Shown here piece after piece: positions 1-8,616 of a stretch of DNA of 44,586 nucleotides. This DNA is from Rhodanobacter sp. (GTDB lineage Bacteria; Pseudomonadota; Gammaproteobacteria; Xanthomonadales; Rhodanobacteraceae): positions 1 through 44,586 of the forward strand of contig DAHUXL010000213.1 in NCBI GenBank assembly GCA_027307195.1, given 5' to 3'. The notes beneath the pieces are model-generated. The model was not told the origin of the DNA. It did not search any database and saw only the letters and a program-made list of their open reading frames with translations. Position numbers and translations under genes: made by a program. How positions within the stretch are numbered: the first letter of the stretch is position 1; each line of letters starts with the position of its first letter.

Positions 1-897
<897 letters not shown>

Positions 898-911
898 GTA
901 TCTTGCCTGAC

Positions 912-1763
912 ATGTCGTATCGCTTCCCTGCCACCGTCGCCGCACTGGCTCTCGCCGCTCTGCTGGCTGGCTGTCACACCGCCAAGGTGCTGATCCCGCC
1001 CAATCTGCGGCCACCCTCGGAAAACACCGGTGATGCGCTGAAGCTGGCCAAGCAGCAGTTGCTGCAGGCCACGCCGTGCTGCAGCAGCTTCGCCGATTTC
1101 TCCTATCGCAGCATGCTGCCGTGGCAACCGGAGAAGTTCACGCTGGGCAGCAGCAGCATGGTCGCCAACCTCAACGGTACCCACAGCTACTTCCTGGCAT
1201 TCCGCCTGCCGGCCGATGTAAAACTGCCGTACCGGGTCGCCATGAAATCCGAATTGAATGGCCGCTGGCTGCACGCCACTTACCTGTTCGCGCCGACCAT
1301 CGTGCTTCTGGACGAAGGCTTTCAGCCGATCCGCTCCGAGGACATCGGCCTGTGCGAGCACATGGGCTGGAGCGACGAAACCACCGGGGCCTTCGGCAGC
1401 GTCAAGGTCAATGAGGCACAGGCACGTTATCTGCTGGTCTACAGCTCCGCCGAACAGCAGTCCGGCAAGACCTACTGGGAGCAGTCGCCCGCCTCGATCT
1501 CCACCACCACCGCGGCGACGCTGAAGATGAACTCCACCGGCAGCTTCAGCATTCCGCATGGCCCGGACGGTTCGTTGTGGATCGGCATGATGAACAAGAC
1601 CTACGAGAAAGCCATCGACAACGCGATCTGCAAGAAGGCGGAAAAAGGCGATGGCGTCCTCAATACCCTGCGTACCGCACTGCCGCTGCCCTGGATCAAC
1701 AGCAATAGCAGCAACGGCAGCGGTGGCAGCGACAGCAAGGCCAGCCATCGCAGCTCGCCATGA
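912..1763 (+). CDS. MalM-like (maltose operon periplasmic protein family) lipoprotein
   Basis: This 283-residue protein starts with a lipoprotein signal: a hydrophobic stretch ending LLAGC, with the lipidated Cys at about residue 21. The early TPCCSSFADF segment (a Cys pair followed by an F-x-D-F type motif) and the later beta-rich body are what I recognise from the MalM family. MalM has no known enzymatic activity, and there are no maltose genes here, so the role is open. The Ser/Gly/Asn-rich C-terminus looks disordered. A TTG three codons upstream (903) is an alternative start. The stop overlaps the start of the next gene (ATGA). Confidence 0.6.
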   Translation: MSYRFPATVAALALAALLAGCHTAKVLIPPNLRPPSENTGDALKLAKQQLLQATPCCSSFADFSYRSMLPWQPEKFTLGSSSMVANLNGTHSYFLAFRLPADVKLPYRVAMKSELNGRWLHATYLFAPTIVLLDEGFQPIRSEDIGLCEHMGWSDETTGAFGSVKVNEAQARYLLVYSSAEQQSGKTYWEQSPASISTTTAATLKMNSTGSFSIPHGPDGSLWIGMMNKTYEKAIDNAICKKAEKGDGVLNTLRTALPLPWINSNSSNGSGGSDSKASHRSSP

Positions 1764-2074
1764 TCGTCCTTTACCTGGGCCTGCTGATCGGCGGCGTGGG
1801 TTTGCTCCTGCTGTCGTACCTCGCCCAGTTCCGGCTTGCCGCGTTGCTGCGCAAACGCTATCCGCAACACTGGCAGGTCATTGCGGAGCCTGAGCACGGC
1901 AAGACTTCGGCGTTCCGCACCTGGATCCGCATGCAGCATGTGCTTCGCTCACCTGCGCTGCCGGCACTGGGCGATGCGACCATCGACCGCTGGCGCCTAG
2001 CTTGGCGCTATAGCCCGTGGCTGGGCTGGCTGTGCTGGTTCGCGGCACTGGCAATGCGCCTGCTGCTGCACTGA
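1760..2074 (+). CDS. Small two-helix membrane protein, UspB-like topology
   Basis: This 104-residue protein has one hydrophobic helix at residues 2-23, a basic soluble middle, and a second helix at about 83-103 ending in LLLH. The length and layout resemble the universal stress protein B family, including a C-terminal Trp-rich helix ending in His. I see only this general resemblance, so the family call is tentative. It is translationally coupled to the upstream lipoprotein gene by a 4-base ATGA overlap, so the two probably act together at the envelope. Confidence 0.55.
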   Translation: MIVLYLGLLIGGVGLLLLSYLAQFRLAALLRKRYPQHWQVIAEPEHGKTSAFRTWIRMQHVLRSPALPALGDATIDRWRLAWRYSPWLGWLCWFAALAMRLLLH

Positions 2075-2096
2075 CTGAACCGAACGGAGAACCTGC

Positions 2097-2888
2097 ATGC
2101 AACTGGATCTGAGTGGGCGCCATGCGCTGGTTTGCGGCGCCTCGCAGGGCATCGGTCGCGCCAGCGCGATTGAACTGGCCGAACTGGGCGCCAACGTCAC
2201 CTTGCTGGCGCGTTCGGCCGTCGCACTCAAGACCGTCGCCGAAAGCCTGCCGCGCAAGCATGCCGCACAGCGACACGACTGGCGCAGCGTCGACATGCTG
2301 GACACTGCCAGCCTGCAGGCAATCGCCAGCGAGATCGCCGCCAGCGCACCGGTGCATATCCTGATCAACAACAGCGGCGGGCCACCGGGCGGTCCGGCAC
2401 ATGCCGCCACCCTGGCCGCGTTCGAAACCGCATTCCGCCAGCACCTGCTGGCCGGCCAGACATTGTTGCAGGCACTGTTGCCCGGCATGCGCGCCAGCGG
2501 CTATGGCCGCATCGTCAATGTGATTTCCACCTCGGTGAAGGAACCGATCGTGGGGCTAGGCGTGTCCAACACCGTGCGCGCCGCCGTCGCCGGCTGGGCC
2601 AAGACGCTGTCCGGCGAACTGGCTGCCGATGGCATCACGGTCAACAACGTGTTGCCCGGCTACACCCGCACCAGCCGCCTCGACGGGTTGCTGGCCGCGA
2701 AAGCCAGCGCCAGCGGTCGGACCGAAGACGAGATTGCACAGGATCTGATCGCCACGATCCCGGGCCGCCGCTTCGGCGAAGCCAGCGAGGTCGCAGCGGT
2801 GATCGCGTTCCTGTGCACACCCGCCGCCGCCTACGTCAACGGCGTCAGCATCGCGGTGGATGGCGGCCGCACCCACGCCCTGAGTTGA
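2097..2888 (+). CDS. Atypical short-chain dehydrogenase/reductase (SxxxR in place of YxxxK)
   Basis: The 263-residue protein has a Rossmann fold of the SDR type: GASQGIG at residues 14-20, NNSGG at 91-95, and an ISTS segment holding the usual catalytic Ser at about 144. The usual Tyr-x-x-x-Lys pair is replaced by Ser157-N-T-V-Arg161 within VSNTVRAAVAGWAK. A conserved SDR subgroup lacking the normal tetrad is known (FabG-like, atypical), so this is probably not decay. A GGAGA ribosome site precedes the ATG. Position ahead of the 2-aminomuconate semialdehyde dehydrogenase suggests a role in the same catabolic route, but the substrate is unknown. Confidence 0.85.
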   Translation: MQLDLSGRHALVCGASQGIGRASAIELAELGANVTLLARSAVALKTVAESLPRKHAAQRHDWRSVDMLDTASLQAIASEIAASAPVHILINNSGGPPGGPAHAATLAAFETAFRQHLLAGQTLLQALLPGMRASGYGRIVNVISTSVKEPIVGLGVSNTVRAAVAGWAKTLSGELAADGITVNNVLPGYTRTSRLDGLLAAKASASGRTEDEIAQDLIATIPGRRFGEASEVAAVIAFLCTPAAAYVNGVSIAVDGGRTHALS

Positions 2889-2955
2889 GTCAGACAGTGC
2901 ACGCATACGCCAGCGTCCGGTGCATTTGCGGCACGCTGGTTTTAAGCTTGTGCAG

Positions 2956-4422
2956 ATGCCTACTCTGCGCCTAGCCAATCTGATCGACGGTCGCCTGCAG
3001 CCGCCGCAGCATGATGCATGGCTGGATGTGCATGAGCCGGCCACCGCCATGGTGTTTGCACACTGCCCGGATTCCAGTTCGATCGATGTCGATGCCGCGG
3101 TCGATGCCGCCAGCCGTGCTGCCACTGATTGGGCGAACACCCCGATTGAGCAGCGCGCACACCTGTTGCAGCGTCTGGCCGACCTGATCGAAGCGCGACT
3201 GGAGGAATTCGCAGCGCTGGAATCGCGCGACAGCGGCAAGCCGTTGAGCCTCGCGCGCCGGCTCGACATCCCGCGCGCGATCAGCAACCTGCGCTATTTC
3301 GCGGCCGCGATCATGAGTTGGGGCAGCGAGTCGCACGCGATGGAAACCGGTGCAGTCGGTACCGGGGCGATCAATTACACCTTGCGCCAACCGCTAGGCG
3401 TGGTCGGCTGCATCAGTCCGTGGAACCTGCCGCTGTACCTGTTCACCTGGAAAATCGCACCGGCGCTGGCCGCTGGCAACACGGTAGTAGCCAAGCCATC
3501 GGAAGTGACTCCGTGCAGCGCCACGCTGCTCGGTGAGCTGAGCATCGAGGCCGGGTTTCCGCCCGGCGTACTGAACATAGTGCAGGGACGCGGACCCAGC
3601 GTCGGTCAGGCGATCGTGGAACACCCAGCGGTGCGAGCAATTTCCTTCACCGGCAGCACCGCCACCGGTGCGCAGATCGCCCGGGTCGCCGCGCCACAGT
3701 TCAAGAAAGTGTCGCTGGAAATGGGCGGCAAGAATCCGGCGATCGTGTTTGCCGATGCCGATCTTTCCGAGGCGAACCTGGACACCATCGTGCGCTCAGG
3801 CTTCGCCAATCAGGGCGAGATCTGCCTGTGTGGCTCGCGCCTGCTGGTGCAGCGCTCGATCTATGAAGCCTTCCGCCAGCGTTACCTCGCGCGCGTGCAG
3901 GCACTGCGTGTCGGCGATCCGACGGACGCCAGCAACGATCTCGGCGCGATGGTTTCGCAGGCGCATTACGACAAGGTGCTAGGTTGCATCGAACAGGCCC
4001 GCGCCGAAGGCGGCCAGATGCTGTGCGGCGGCGAATCGATCCGCCTGTCCGGTCGCTGTGCCGATGGCTGGTTCATCGCGCCGACCGTGATCGAAGGCCT
4101 GCCGTCGGCGACGCAGACCAACCAGCAGGAAATCTTCGGCCCGGTAGTCAGCCTGATCCCGTTCGAGGACGAGGCGGAGGCGCTGGCGATCGCCAATGAC
4201 AGCAGGTACGGACTCGCCGCCTCGCTGTGGACGCAGGATCTCTCCCGTGCCCATCGACTCGCCGGCCAGCTCGAATTCGGCATCGTCTGGATCAACTGCT
4301 GGCTGCTGCGCGACCTGCGCACGCCGTTCGGCGGTGCCAAGCAGTCCGGGCTCGGTCGCGAAGGTGGCCACGACGCATTGCATTTCTTCACCGAGTCGAA
4401 AAACATCTGCATCCGCTATTGA
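2956..4422 (+). CDS. 2-aminomuconate 6-semialdehyde dehydrogenase (ALDH8A1/AmnC-like)
   Basis: This 488-residue NAD-dependent aldehyde dehydrogenase oxidises 2-aminomuconate semialdehyde to 2-aminomuconate in the kynurenine branch of tryptophan breakdown. Catalytic Cys290 sits in NQGEICLCGSR and general base Glu255 in VSLEMGGKNPA. The C-terminal segment GIVWINCWLLRDLRTPFGG closely follows the family that includes human ALDH8A1, which separates it from generic ALDHs. I chose ATG 2956 because the protein then begins MPTLRLANLIDG; a GTG at 2920 would add 12 poorly conserved residues. The RidA-type 2-aminomuconate deaminase two genes downstream supports the assignment. Confidence 0.88.
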   Translation: MPTLRLANLIDGRLQPPQHDAWLDVHEPATAMVFAHCPDSSSIDVDAAVDAASRAATDWANTPIEQRAHLLQRLADLIEARLEEFAALESRDSGKPLSLARRLDIPRAISNLRYFAAAIMSWGSESHAMETGAVGTGAINYTLRQPLGVVGCISPWNLPLYLFTWKIAPALAAGNTVVAKPSEVTPCSATLLGELSIEAGFPPGVLNIVQGRGPSVGQAIVEHPAVRAISFTGSTATGAQIARVAAPQFKKVSLEMGGKNPAIVFADADLSEANLDTIVRSGFANQGEICLCGSRLLVQRSIYEAFRQRYLARVQALRVGDPTDASNDLGAMVSQAHYDKVLGCIEQARAEGGQMLCGGESIRLSGRCADGWFIAPTVIEGLPSATQTNQQEIFGPVVSLIPFEDEAEALAIANDSRYGLAASLWTQDLSRAHRLAGQLEFGIVWINCWLLRDLRTPFGGAKQSGLGREGGHDALHFFTESKNICIRY

Positions 4423-4481
4423 CCAGGCTTGCTTGATCAACACCCCGCGACGCAAGTCGCACTATTGATGAGTACCCGACC

Positions 4482-5150
4482 TTGACCAGCCCCCTGCAAG
4501 ACCTCCTCGACAGCAACCGCCGCTGGTCCGCGGCCATGCGCGCGGAAGATCCGCGCTTCTTCGAACACCTGGCGAAGCAGCAATCGCCGAAGTACCTGTG
4601 GATCGGCTGTTCCGACTCGCGCGTGCCGGCGACCCAGATCGTCGACCTGCCGCCCGGCGAGATCTTCGTGCAACGCAATGTGGCCAACGTGGTTTCACAC
4701 AGCGATCTCAACTGCCTCAGCACGATCCAGTTTGCAGTGGACATCCTTAAGGTTGAGCACATCATCATCGTCGGTCATTACGGCTGCGGCGGTGTGCAGG
4801 CCGTGCTGGACGAGCGCCGGCTCGGCCTGGTCGACAACTGGCTGCGGCATGTCGGCGACGTGGCGGACAAACACTCCTCGATGCTTGCCACATTCGACCT
4901 TATGGGATTGCGCAACGCGCGCCTGTGTGAACTCAACGCGATCGAACAGGTGGCCAATACCTGCCATACCACGATGGTGATGGATGCATGGGAACGCGGC
5001 CAGAAACTCTCCGTGCACGCGTGGTGCTACAGCCTCGACAACGGCCACATGCACGACCTGAACATGCACGTCGATTCGCGCGCATCCCTGCTACCGGCCT
5101 ACGAAAACGCCCTGCAGCGGGTGACGCGTCTGCCGACAGCGCATCCATGA
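4482..5150 (+). CDS. can: Beta-class carbonic anhydrase (Can-like)
   Basis: This 222-residue zinc enzyme interconverts CO2 and bicarbonate in the cytoplasm. The zinc ligands are Cys43 and Asp45 (CSDSR), then His99 and Cys102 (HYGCGG), the normal beta-class set. The length and N-terminal LLDSNRRWSAAM match the E. coli Can type. The in-frame start is a TTG at 4482; the nearby ATG at 4468 is out of frame. Its stop overlaps the start of the RidA gene (ATGA), so it is coupled to the kynurenine-pathway genes. It may recapture CO2 released by pathway decarboxylases; this is inference. Confidence 0.93.
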   Translation: MTSPLQDLLDSNRRWSAAMRAEDPRFFEHLAKQQSPKYLWIGCSDSRVPATQIVDLPPGEIFVQRNVANVVSHSDLNCLSTIQFAVDILKVEHIIIVGHYGCGGVQAVLDERRLGLVDNWLRHVGDVADKHSSMLATFDLMGLRNARLCELNAIEQVANTCHTTMVMDAWERGQKLSVHAWCYSLDNGHMHDLNMHVDSRASLLPAYENALQRVTRLPTAHP

Positions 5151-5575
5151 GCGAGATCGTCCGCACCGATGCCGCGCCTGCGCCGGTGGGCGCCTACCCG
5201 CATGCGCGTCGCGTCGGCAACCTGCTGTTCCTGTCCGGTGTCGGCCCGCGCCAGCCCGGCAGCAATGCGATCCCGGGCAACGTGCACGATGCTGACGGCC
5301 AGCTGATCGACTACGACGTCGAAGCGCAATGCCGGCAGGTGTTTGCCAACGTGCGTGCCGTGCTGGAAGCCAGCGGTGCCGCGTGGACCGACCTGGTCGA
5401 CGTCACCGTGTTCCTGACCGACATGCAGCGCGACTTCGCCACCTACAACCGGCTGTATACAGAGTACTTCGCGGGCGTGGATGCATGCCGTACCACGCTG
5501 GGTATCAGCGCCCTGCCGACACCGATCGCGATCGAGCTGAAATGCATCGCGGCATTGCCGCCATCGGCGCGCTGA
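5147..5575 (+). CDS. RidA-family 2-aminomuconate deaminase
   Basis: This 142-residue protein belongs to the RidA/YjgF imine-deaminase family. It starts SEIVRTDAAPAPVGAYPHA, carries the substrate-pocket Arg in ACRTTLGISALP, and ends IAIELKCIAAL. The insert around GPRQPGSNAIPGNV is typical of the 2-aminomuconate deaminases of the 3-hydroxyanthranilate pathway, which hydrolyse 2-aminomuconate to 4-oxalocrotonate and ammonia. The ATG at 5147 overlaps the carbonic anhydrase stop by four bases. A strong terminator follows, so this is the last gene of the operon. Confidence 0.87.
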   Translation: MSEIVRTDAAPAPVGAYPHARRVGNLLFLSGVGPRQPGSNAIPGNVHDADGQLIDYDVEAQCRQVFANVRAVLEASGAAWTDLVDVTVFLTDMQRDFATYNRLYTEYFAGVDACRTTLGISALPTPIAIELKCIAALPPSAR

Positions 5576-5611
5576 GAGCCCTGCTCCGCAAGCTGCCGCG
5601 CCAGCCATGAA

Positions 5612-5641
5612 AAACCCCGCCGGTCTGCACCGGCGGGGTTT
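5612..5641. terminator. Intrinsic terminator, probably bidirectional
   Basis: A perfect 12-bp inverted repeat (AAACCCCGCCGG / CCGGCGGGGTTT) with a 6-base loop lies between two convergent genes. The A-rich left flank and T-run on the right let it end transcription from both the RidA operon (+) and the small exported-protein gene (-). Confidence 0.9.
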
Positions 5642-5668
5642 CGATTCACACAATCATCCAGCCGACAA

Positions 5669-5926
5669 TCAGCCTGCCGTGCTGGCCGCCGCCGGGGCAG
5701 CCGCTGCGGCAGCCTTGTGGTGCTTGTGATGCTTCTTGCTATGGGCCTTGGGTGCCGGGGCGGCATCAGCCGCCGGGGCTGCCATCGGCGAAGCCGCCGG
5801 AGCAGTCGCGGGAGCGGCCTGCGTCGCTGGGGCTGCCTTCTGCGGAGTCGCCGCCTGGGCCAACACAGAGCCGGAAAGCGCAACGCCCGCCACGAGCAGG
5901 GAAGCGATCAGAAGTTTACGCATCAT
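5669..5926 (-). CDS. Small exported Ala/Pro/His/Lys-rich protein (Asr-like composition)
   Basis: This 85-residue protein has a clear Sec signal peptide (MMRKLLIASLLVAGVALSG, cleavage likely after LAQA). The mature part is almost entirely Ala and Pro with a central KAHSKKHHKHHK cluster. The composition resembles acid-shock (Asr) and histidine-rich periplasmic proteins, but there is no fold to recognise. AGAGG lies 8 bases ahead of this ATG; the next codon is also ATG. The His/Lys cluster could bind metals or buffer protons; both are guesses. It shares its terminator with the convergent operon. Confidence 0.75.
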   Translation of the reverse strand: MMRKLLIASLLVAGVALSGSVLAQAATPQKAAPATQAAPATAPAASPMAAPAADAAPAPKAHSKKHHKHHKAAAAAAPAAASTAG

Positions 5927-6026
5927 GATGTTGAGCCTCTGAAATGGGGTATCGCGAGCCCGGCCGGAACCCGGCAACACGGGTGGCGCGACGAACCGAC
6001 AATGCAGCGAAAATGGGATACCAGAG

Positions 6027-6085
6027 CTGAATGAGGCACGCGACTTTCTGCGTGCCTGTCGCGCAGGATCTTGACTTTCATTCAG
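6027..6085. other. Nested inverted repeats in intergenic region
   Basis: CTGAATGA at 6027-6034 is matched by TCATTCAG at 6078-6085. Inside it, GGCACGC (6035-6041) pairs with GCGTGCC (6050-6056) around an 8-base loop. It lies after the end of the amidohydrolase gene and may act as a transcript end, although there is no U-run. The rest of 5927-6112 holds the promoter region of the small exported protein; I see no clear promoter boxes. Confidence 0.35.
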
Positions 6086-6112
6086 CGCGCCAAGCCGCGC
6101 AATAACTTGCGC

Positions 6113-6901
6113 TCACTTCAGGCAAATCTGCAGCATCTGGTCGATCAGTTCCTGCACCGCCGGCGCCCTCCCTTCGTCGTATTCGAAGCTCGCCTCGTCC
6201 ATGTAGTTGAGCTGCGCCAGCTCCAGTTGCACCGCCTGCACGCCGGCATCGGGATTGCCGTAGTGACGGGTGATATAGCCTCCCTTGAAGCGCCCATTGA
6301 CGGCAAAACTGTAGCGTGACTGGGACTCAAGACAGCCCTGCAACTGCGCCTGCAGCACGTCATTGCAACTCGCTCCGGTCGCCGTACCGAGGTTGAAATC
6401 CGGCAAGCGGCCCTCGAACAGCATCGGCACCCGGCTACGGATGGAATGACCTTCCCACAGCACCACCCGACCGTGTTCGACACGCAGCCTCGCAAGTTCC
6501 TGTGTCAGAGCCTGATGGTAAGGCCGCCAGAATTCGTTTATCCGCCGTTGAATTTCAGCACTGTCCGGCTCACGTCCCTCCAGATACAGCGGCTCGCCAT
6601 CGAAACCGATCGTCGAAACCAGACCGGTCTCGCGTTGCCCCGGATACAGCGCATGCCCATCGGCGGGCCGGTTGAGGTCGATCACATAGCGTGACGCCAG
6701 CGGCTTCAGCACGCTGGCACCCAGCGCCTGCGCCAGCGGCTCGTACAACCGCCCCACATGCCAGTCGGTGTCTGGCGAACGGCGCGCCGTCGGCTGCAAC
6801 CGCCCGGCGATGTCATCGGGAATGAAGCTGCCGTCGTGCGGCAGGCTGATAAGCAGCGGCGCGCTGCCGCGCTGCAAGGTGAAGTTGGTCATGCGCAGCA
6901 T
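6113..6901 (-). CDS. hutG: N-formylglutamate amidohydrolase (HutG/HutF-type deformylase)
   Basis: This 262-residue enzyme hydrolyses N-formyl-L-glutamate to glutamate and formate, the last step of one histidine-degradation route. Family features include PLLISLPHDGSFIPDDI near the start, ASRYVIDLNRPADG, and LWEGHSIRSRVPMLFEG. The length matches the family. No other hut genes are in the window, so it may work with a distant operon. It starts five bases after the stop of the upstream reductase gene, so the two are probably co-transcribed. A second Met at residue 4 could also be the start. Confidence 0.9.
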   Translation of the reverse strand: MLRMTNFTLQRGSAPLLISLPHDGSFIPDDIAGRLQPTARRSPDTDWHVGRLYEPLAQALGASVLKPLASRYVIDLNRPADGHALYPGQRETGLVSTIGFDGEPLYLEGREPDSAEIQRRINEFWRPYHQALTQELARLRVEHGRVVLWEGHSIRSRVPMLFEGRLPDFNLGTATGASCNDVLQAQLQGCLESQSRYSFAVNGRFKGGYITRHYGNPDAGVQAVQLELAQLNYMDEASFEYDEGRAPAVQELIDQMLQICLK

Positions 6902-6906
6902 TGTAC

Positions 6907-8253
6907 TCAGCCCATCAGGACGAGTTCTTCCGCAGAGGTGGGATGGATCGCCACGGTCGCGTCCAGGTCACACTTGCGCAGACCGAGCTTCAGCGCCACC
7001 GCGAAGCCCTGCAGCATTTCATCGACACCGGGGCCCAGCGCATGGATACCGAGTACGCGTTCGTCGCTACCCACGCAAACCAGCTTCATCAGACTCTGCC
7101 CCTGCATGCCAGCCAACGCCCACTGTCTCGGCGTGAACCGGCTGCGATAGACGGTGACCGCATCGCCATATCGCTCACGGGCGTCTTTTTCGGTCAGTCC
7201 GACCATGCCCAGTGGCGGCTTGGAAAACACCACGCTGGGAATATTCTCGTAATCCAGCTGTGCGTCCGGTTGACCGCCAAACAGCCTGTCCGCCAGTCGC
7301 CGGCCGGCGGCGACAGCCACCGGAGTCAGCGCCTTGCGAGTGGTGACATCGCCGACCGCGTGGACACCTTTCACATTGGTATCCTGCCGCGCATCGGTCA
7401 GCACATGGCCGCGTTCGTCGATCTCCACACCGATCGAACCAAGCTCCAACGCCTCACTATTCGGCACACGGCCGACCGCCCACAGCAGCGCGTCGTAAGG
7501 GCCGCGCAAACCGGCCATACCCTCGTCGAGCAGGATGCCATCGGCGCCATGACGCGCCGCCTGCACCGTACTTGTCAGGCTGACCCGGATGCCCTGCGCT
7601 TCCATCAGTTCCCGCAATGACAGCACCAGCTCCGTGTCGAAGCTTTCCAGCAGGCGCTCATGTGCCAGTACCTCCACCTCGCTGCCGAGTGCCTGCAGCA
7701 AACCGGCAAACTCCATTGCCACATAACCTCCACCCACGATCGCCATGCGACGCGGCAGCGACTGCAGCGCAAAGACATCATCGGAGACCATGCCAAGCCC
7801 GAAACCCGGCAATGCCAAGCTGCGCGGGCGGGCGCCGGTGGCAATCACGATCTGCGCCGCCTGCAGCTGGCTGCCATCGGTCAGTTCGATCGTGTCGGCC
7901 GCGACAAAGCGGCCAGCCTGACGGATCAACTGCACGCCGGCGTCCTGCAGGCGCCGGACATAGCTTTGGTCGATAGCGTCGATATAGCGCCGTCGCACCT
8001 GCCGAAAGCGCTCCCAGTCCAACGGACCCGGTTTCGACGCAAAACCCACATCGACGGCAAACTGTTGGGCCTGCGCCCACTGCGCGGCATACCACAGCGC
8101 CTTCTTCGGCACGCAGCCGCGATGCACACAGGTACCGCCCAGCGCACCCGGATCGAGCAAGACAACCCTTGCACCATGCTGCGCAGCGCGGAAGGCTGTC
8201 GCCAGACCACCGGAACCGGCGCCGAGCACGATCAGGTCATGGTTGGGCATCAT
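6907..8253 (-). CDS. Glutathione-reductase-like pyridine nucleotide-disulfide oxidoreductase
   Basis: The 448-residue flavoprotein has an FAD-binding GAGSGG near the N-terminus and a redox-active pair, Cys42 and Cys47, in GGTCVHRGCVPKK. The second nucleotide-binding motif is VGGGYVAMEFAG, and the C-terminal His-Glu motif is HPTSAEE. These are the hallmarks of glutathione-disulfide reductase. In the segment that sets NADPH preference in E. coli Gor, this protein reads LAHERLLESFD and does not show the two expected Arg in the same positions, so coenzyme or substrate use may differ. I chose the ATG at 8253 because GAGG lies 8 bases upstream. Confidence 0.85.
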   Translation of the reverse strand: MMPNHDLIVLGAGSGGLATAFRAAQHGARVVLLDPGALGGTCVHRGCVPKKALWYAAQWAQAQQFAVDVGFASKPGPLDWERFRQVRRRYIDAIDQSYVRRLQDAGVQLIRQAGRFVAADTIELTDGSQLQAAQIVIATGARPRSLALPGFGLGMVSDDVFALQSLPRRMAIVGGGYVAMEFAGLLQALGSEVEVLAHERLLESFDTELVLSLRELMEAQGIRVSLTSTVQAARHGADGILLDEGMAGLRGPYDALLWAVGRVPNSEALELGSIGVEIDERGHVLTDARQDTNVKGVHAVGDVTTRKALTPVAVAAGRRLADRLFGGQPDAQLDYENIPSVVFSKPPLGMVGLTEKDARERYGDAVTVYRSRFTPRQWALAGMQGQSLMKLVCVGSDERVLGIHALGPGVDEMLQGFAVALKLGLRKCDLDATVAIHPTSAEELVLMG

Positions 8254-8616
8254 CGAATAATCCTCGGGCATTCGTTCGAACCTATCCCATGCCATCTGAG
8301 CTCGACGTCAAATCGGCACTGACAAGTACATGCGGAGTCCCAAGTACATCCAGGTACTGATTGATGGAGGAGCCAGCCCCGATGCCACCTACTCGCCGTC
8401 GCCATGCTCTCCCTCACAATGAGAATGAGCTGGGCATGCGCCATGACCAACACCAGGCAGGCATTCGCAGCAAACCGATAGCACCATCCAGAGAATCGGG
8501 GCACTCAAGTCCGTGGGATCCATTTGTGCCTGGCAAACCAGGCATGGCGCCCGCCCTTGCGTAGCAACTCAGGCAAATCTAGTCTTACGCCAAATCCAAG
8601 GCATGGGGTACAGGTC
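8254..8616. other. Intergenic stretch without a supported gene
   Basis: About 360 bases separate two divergent genes. The stretch looks less GC-rich than its neighbours. It contains a 7-bp hairpin (TGCCTGG-CAAA-CCAGGCA, 8527-8544) and two copies of CAAGTACAT about 17 bases apart near 8325-8350. No short ORF here has a convincing start or composition. It presumably holds both promoters, but I cannot place them with confidence. Confidence 0.5.
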
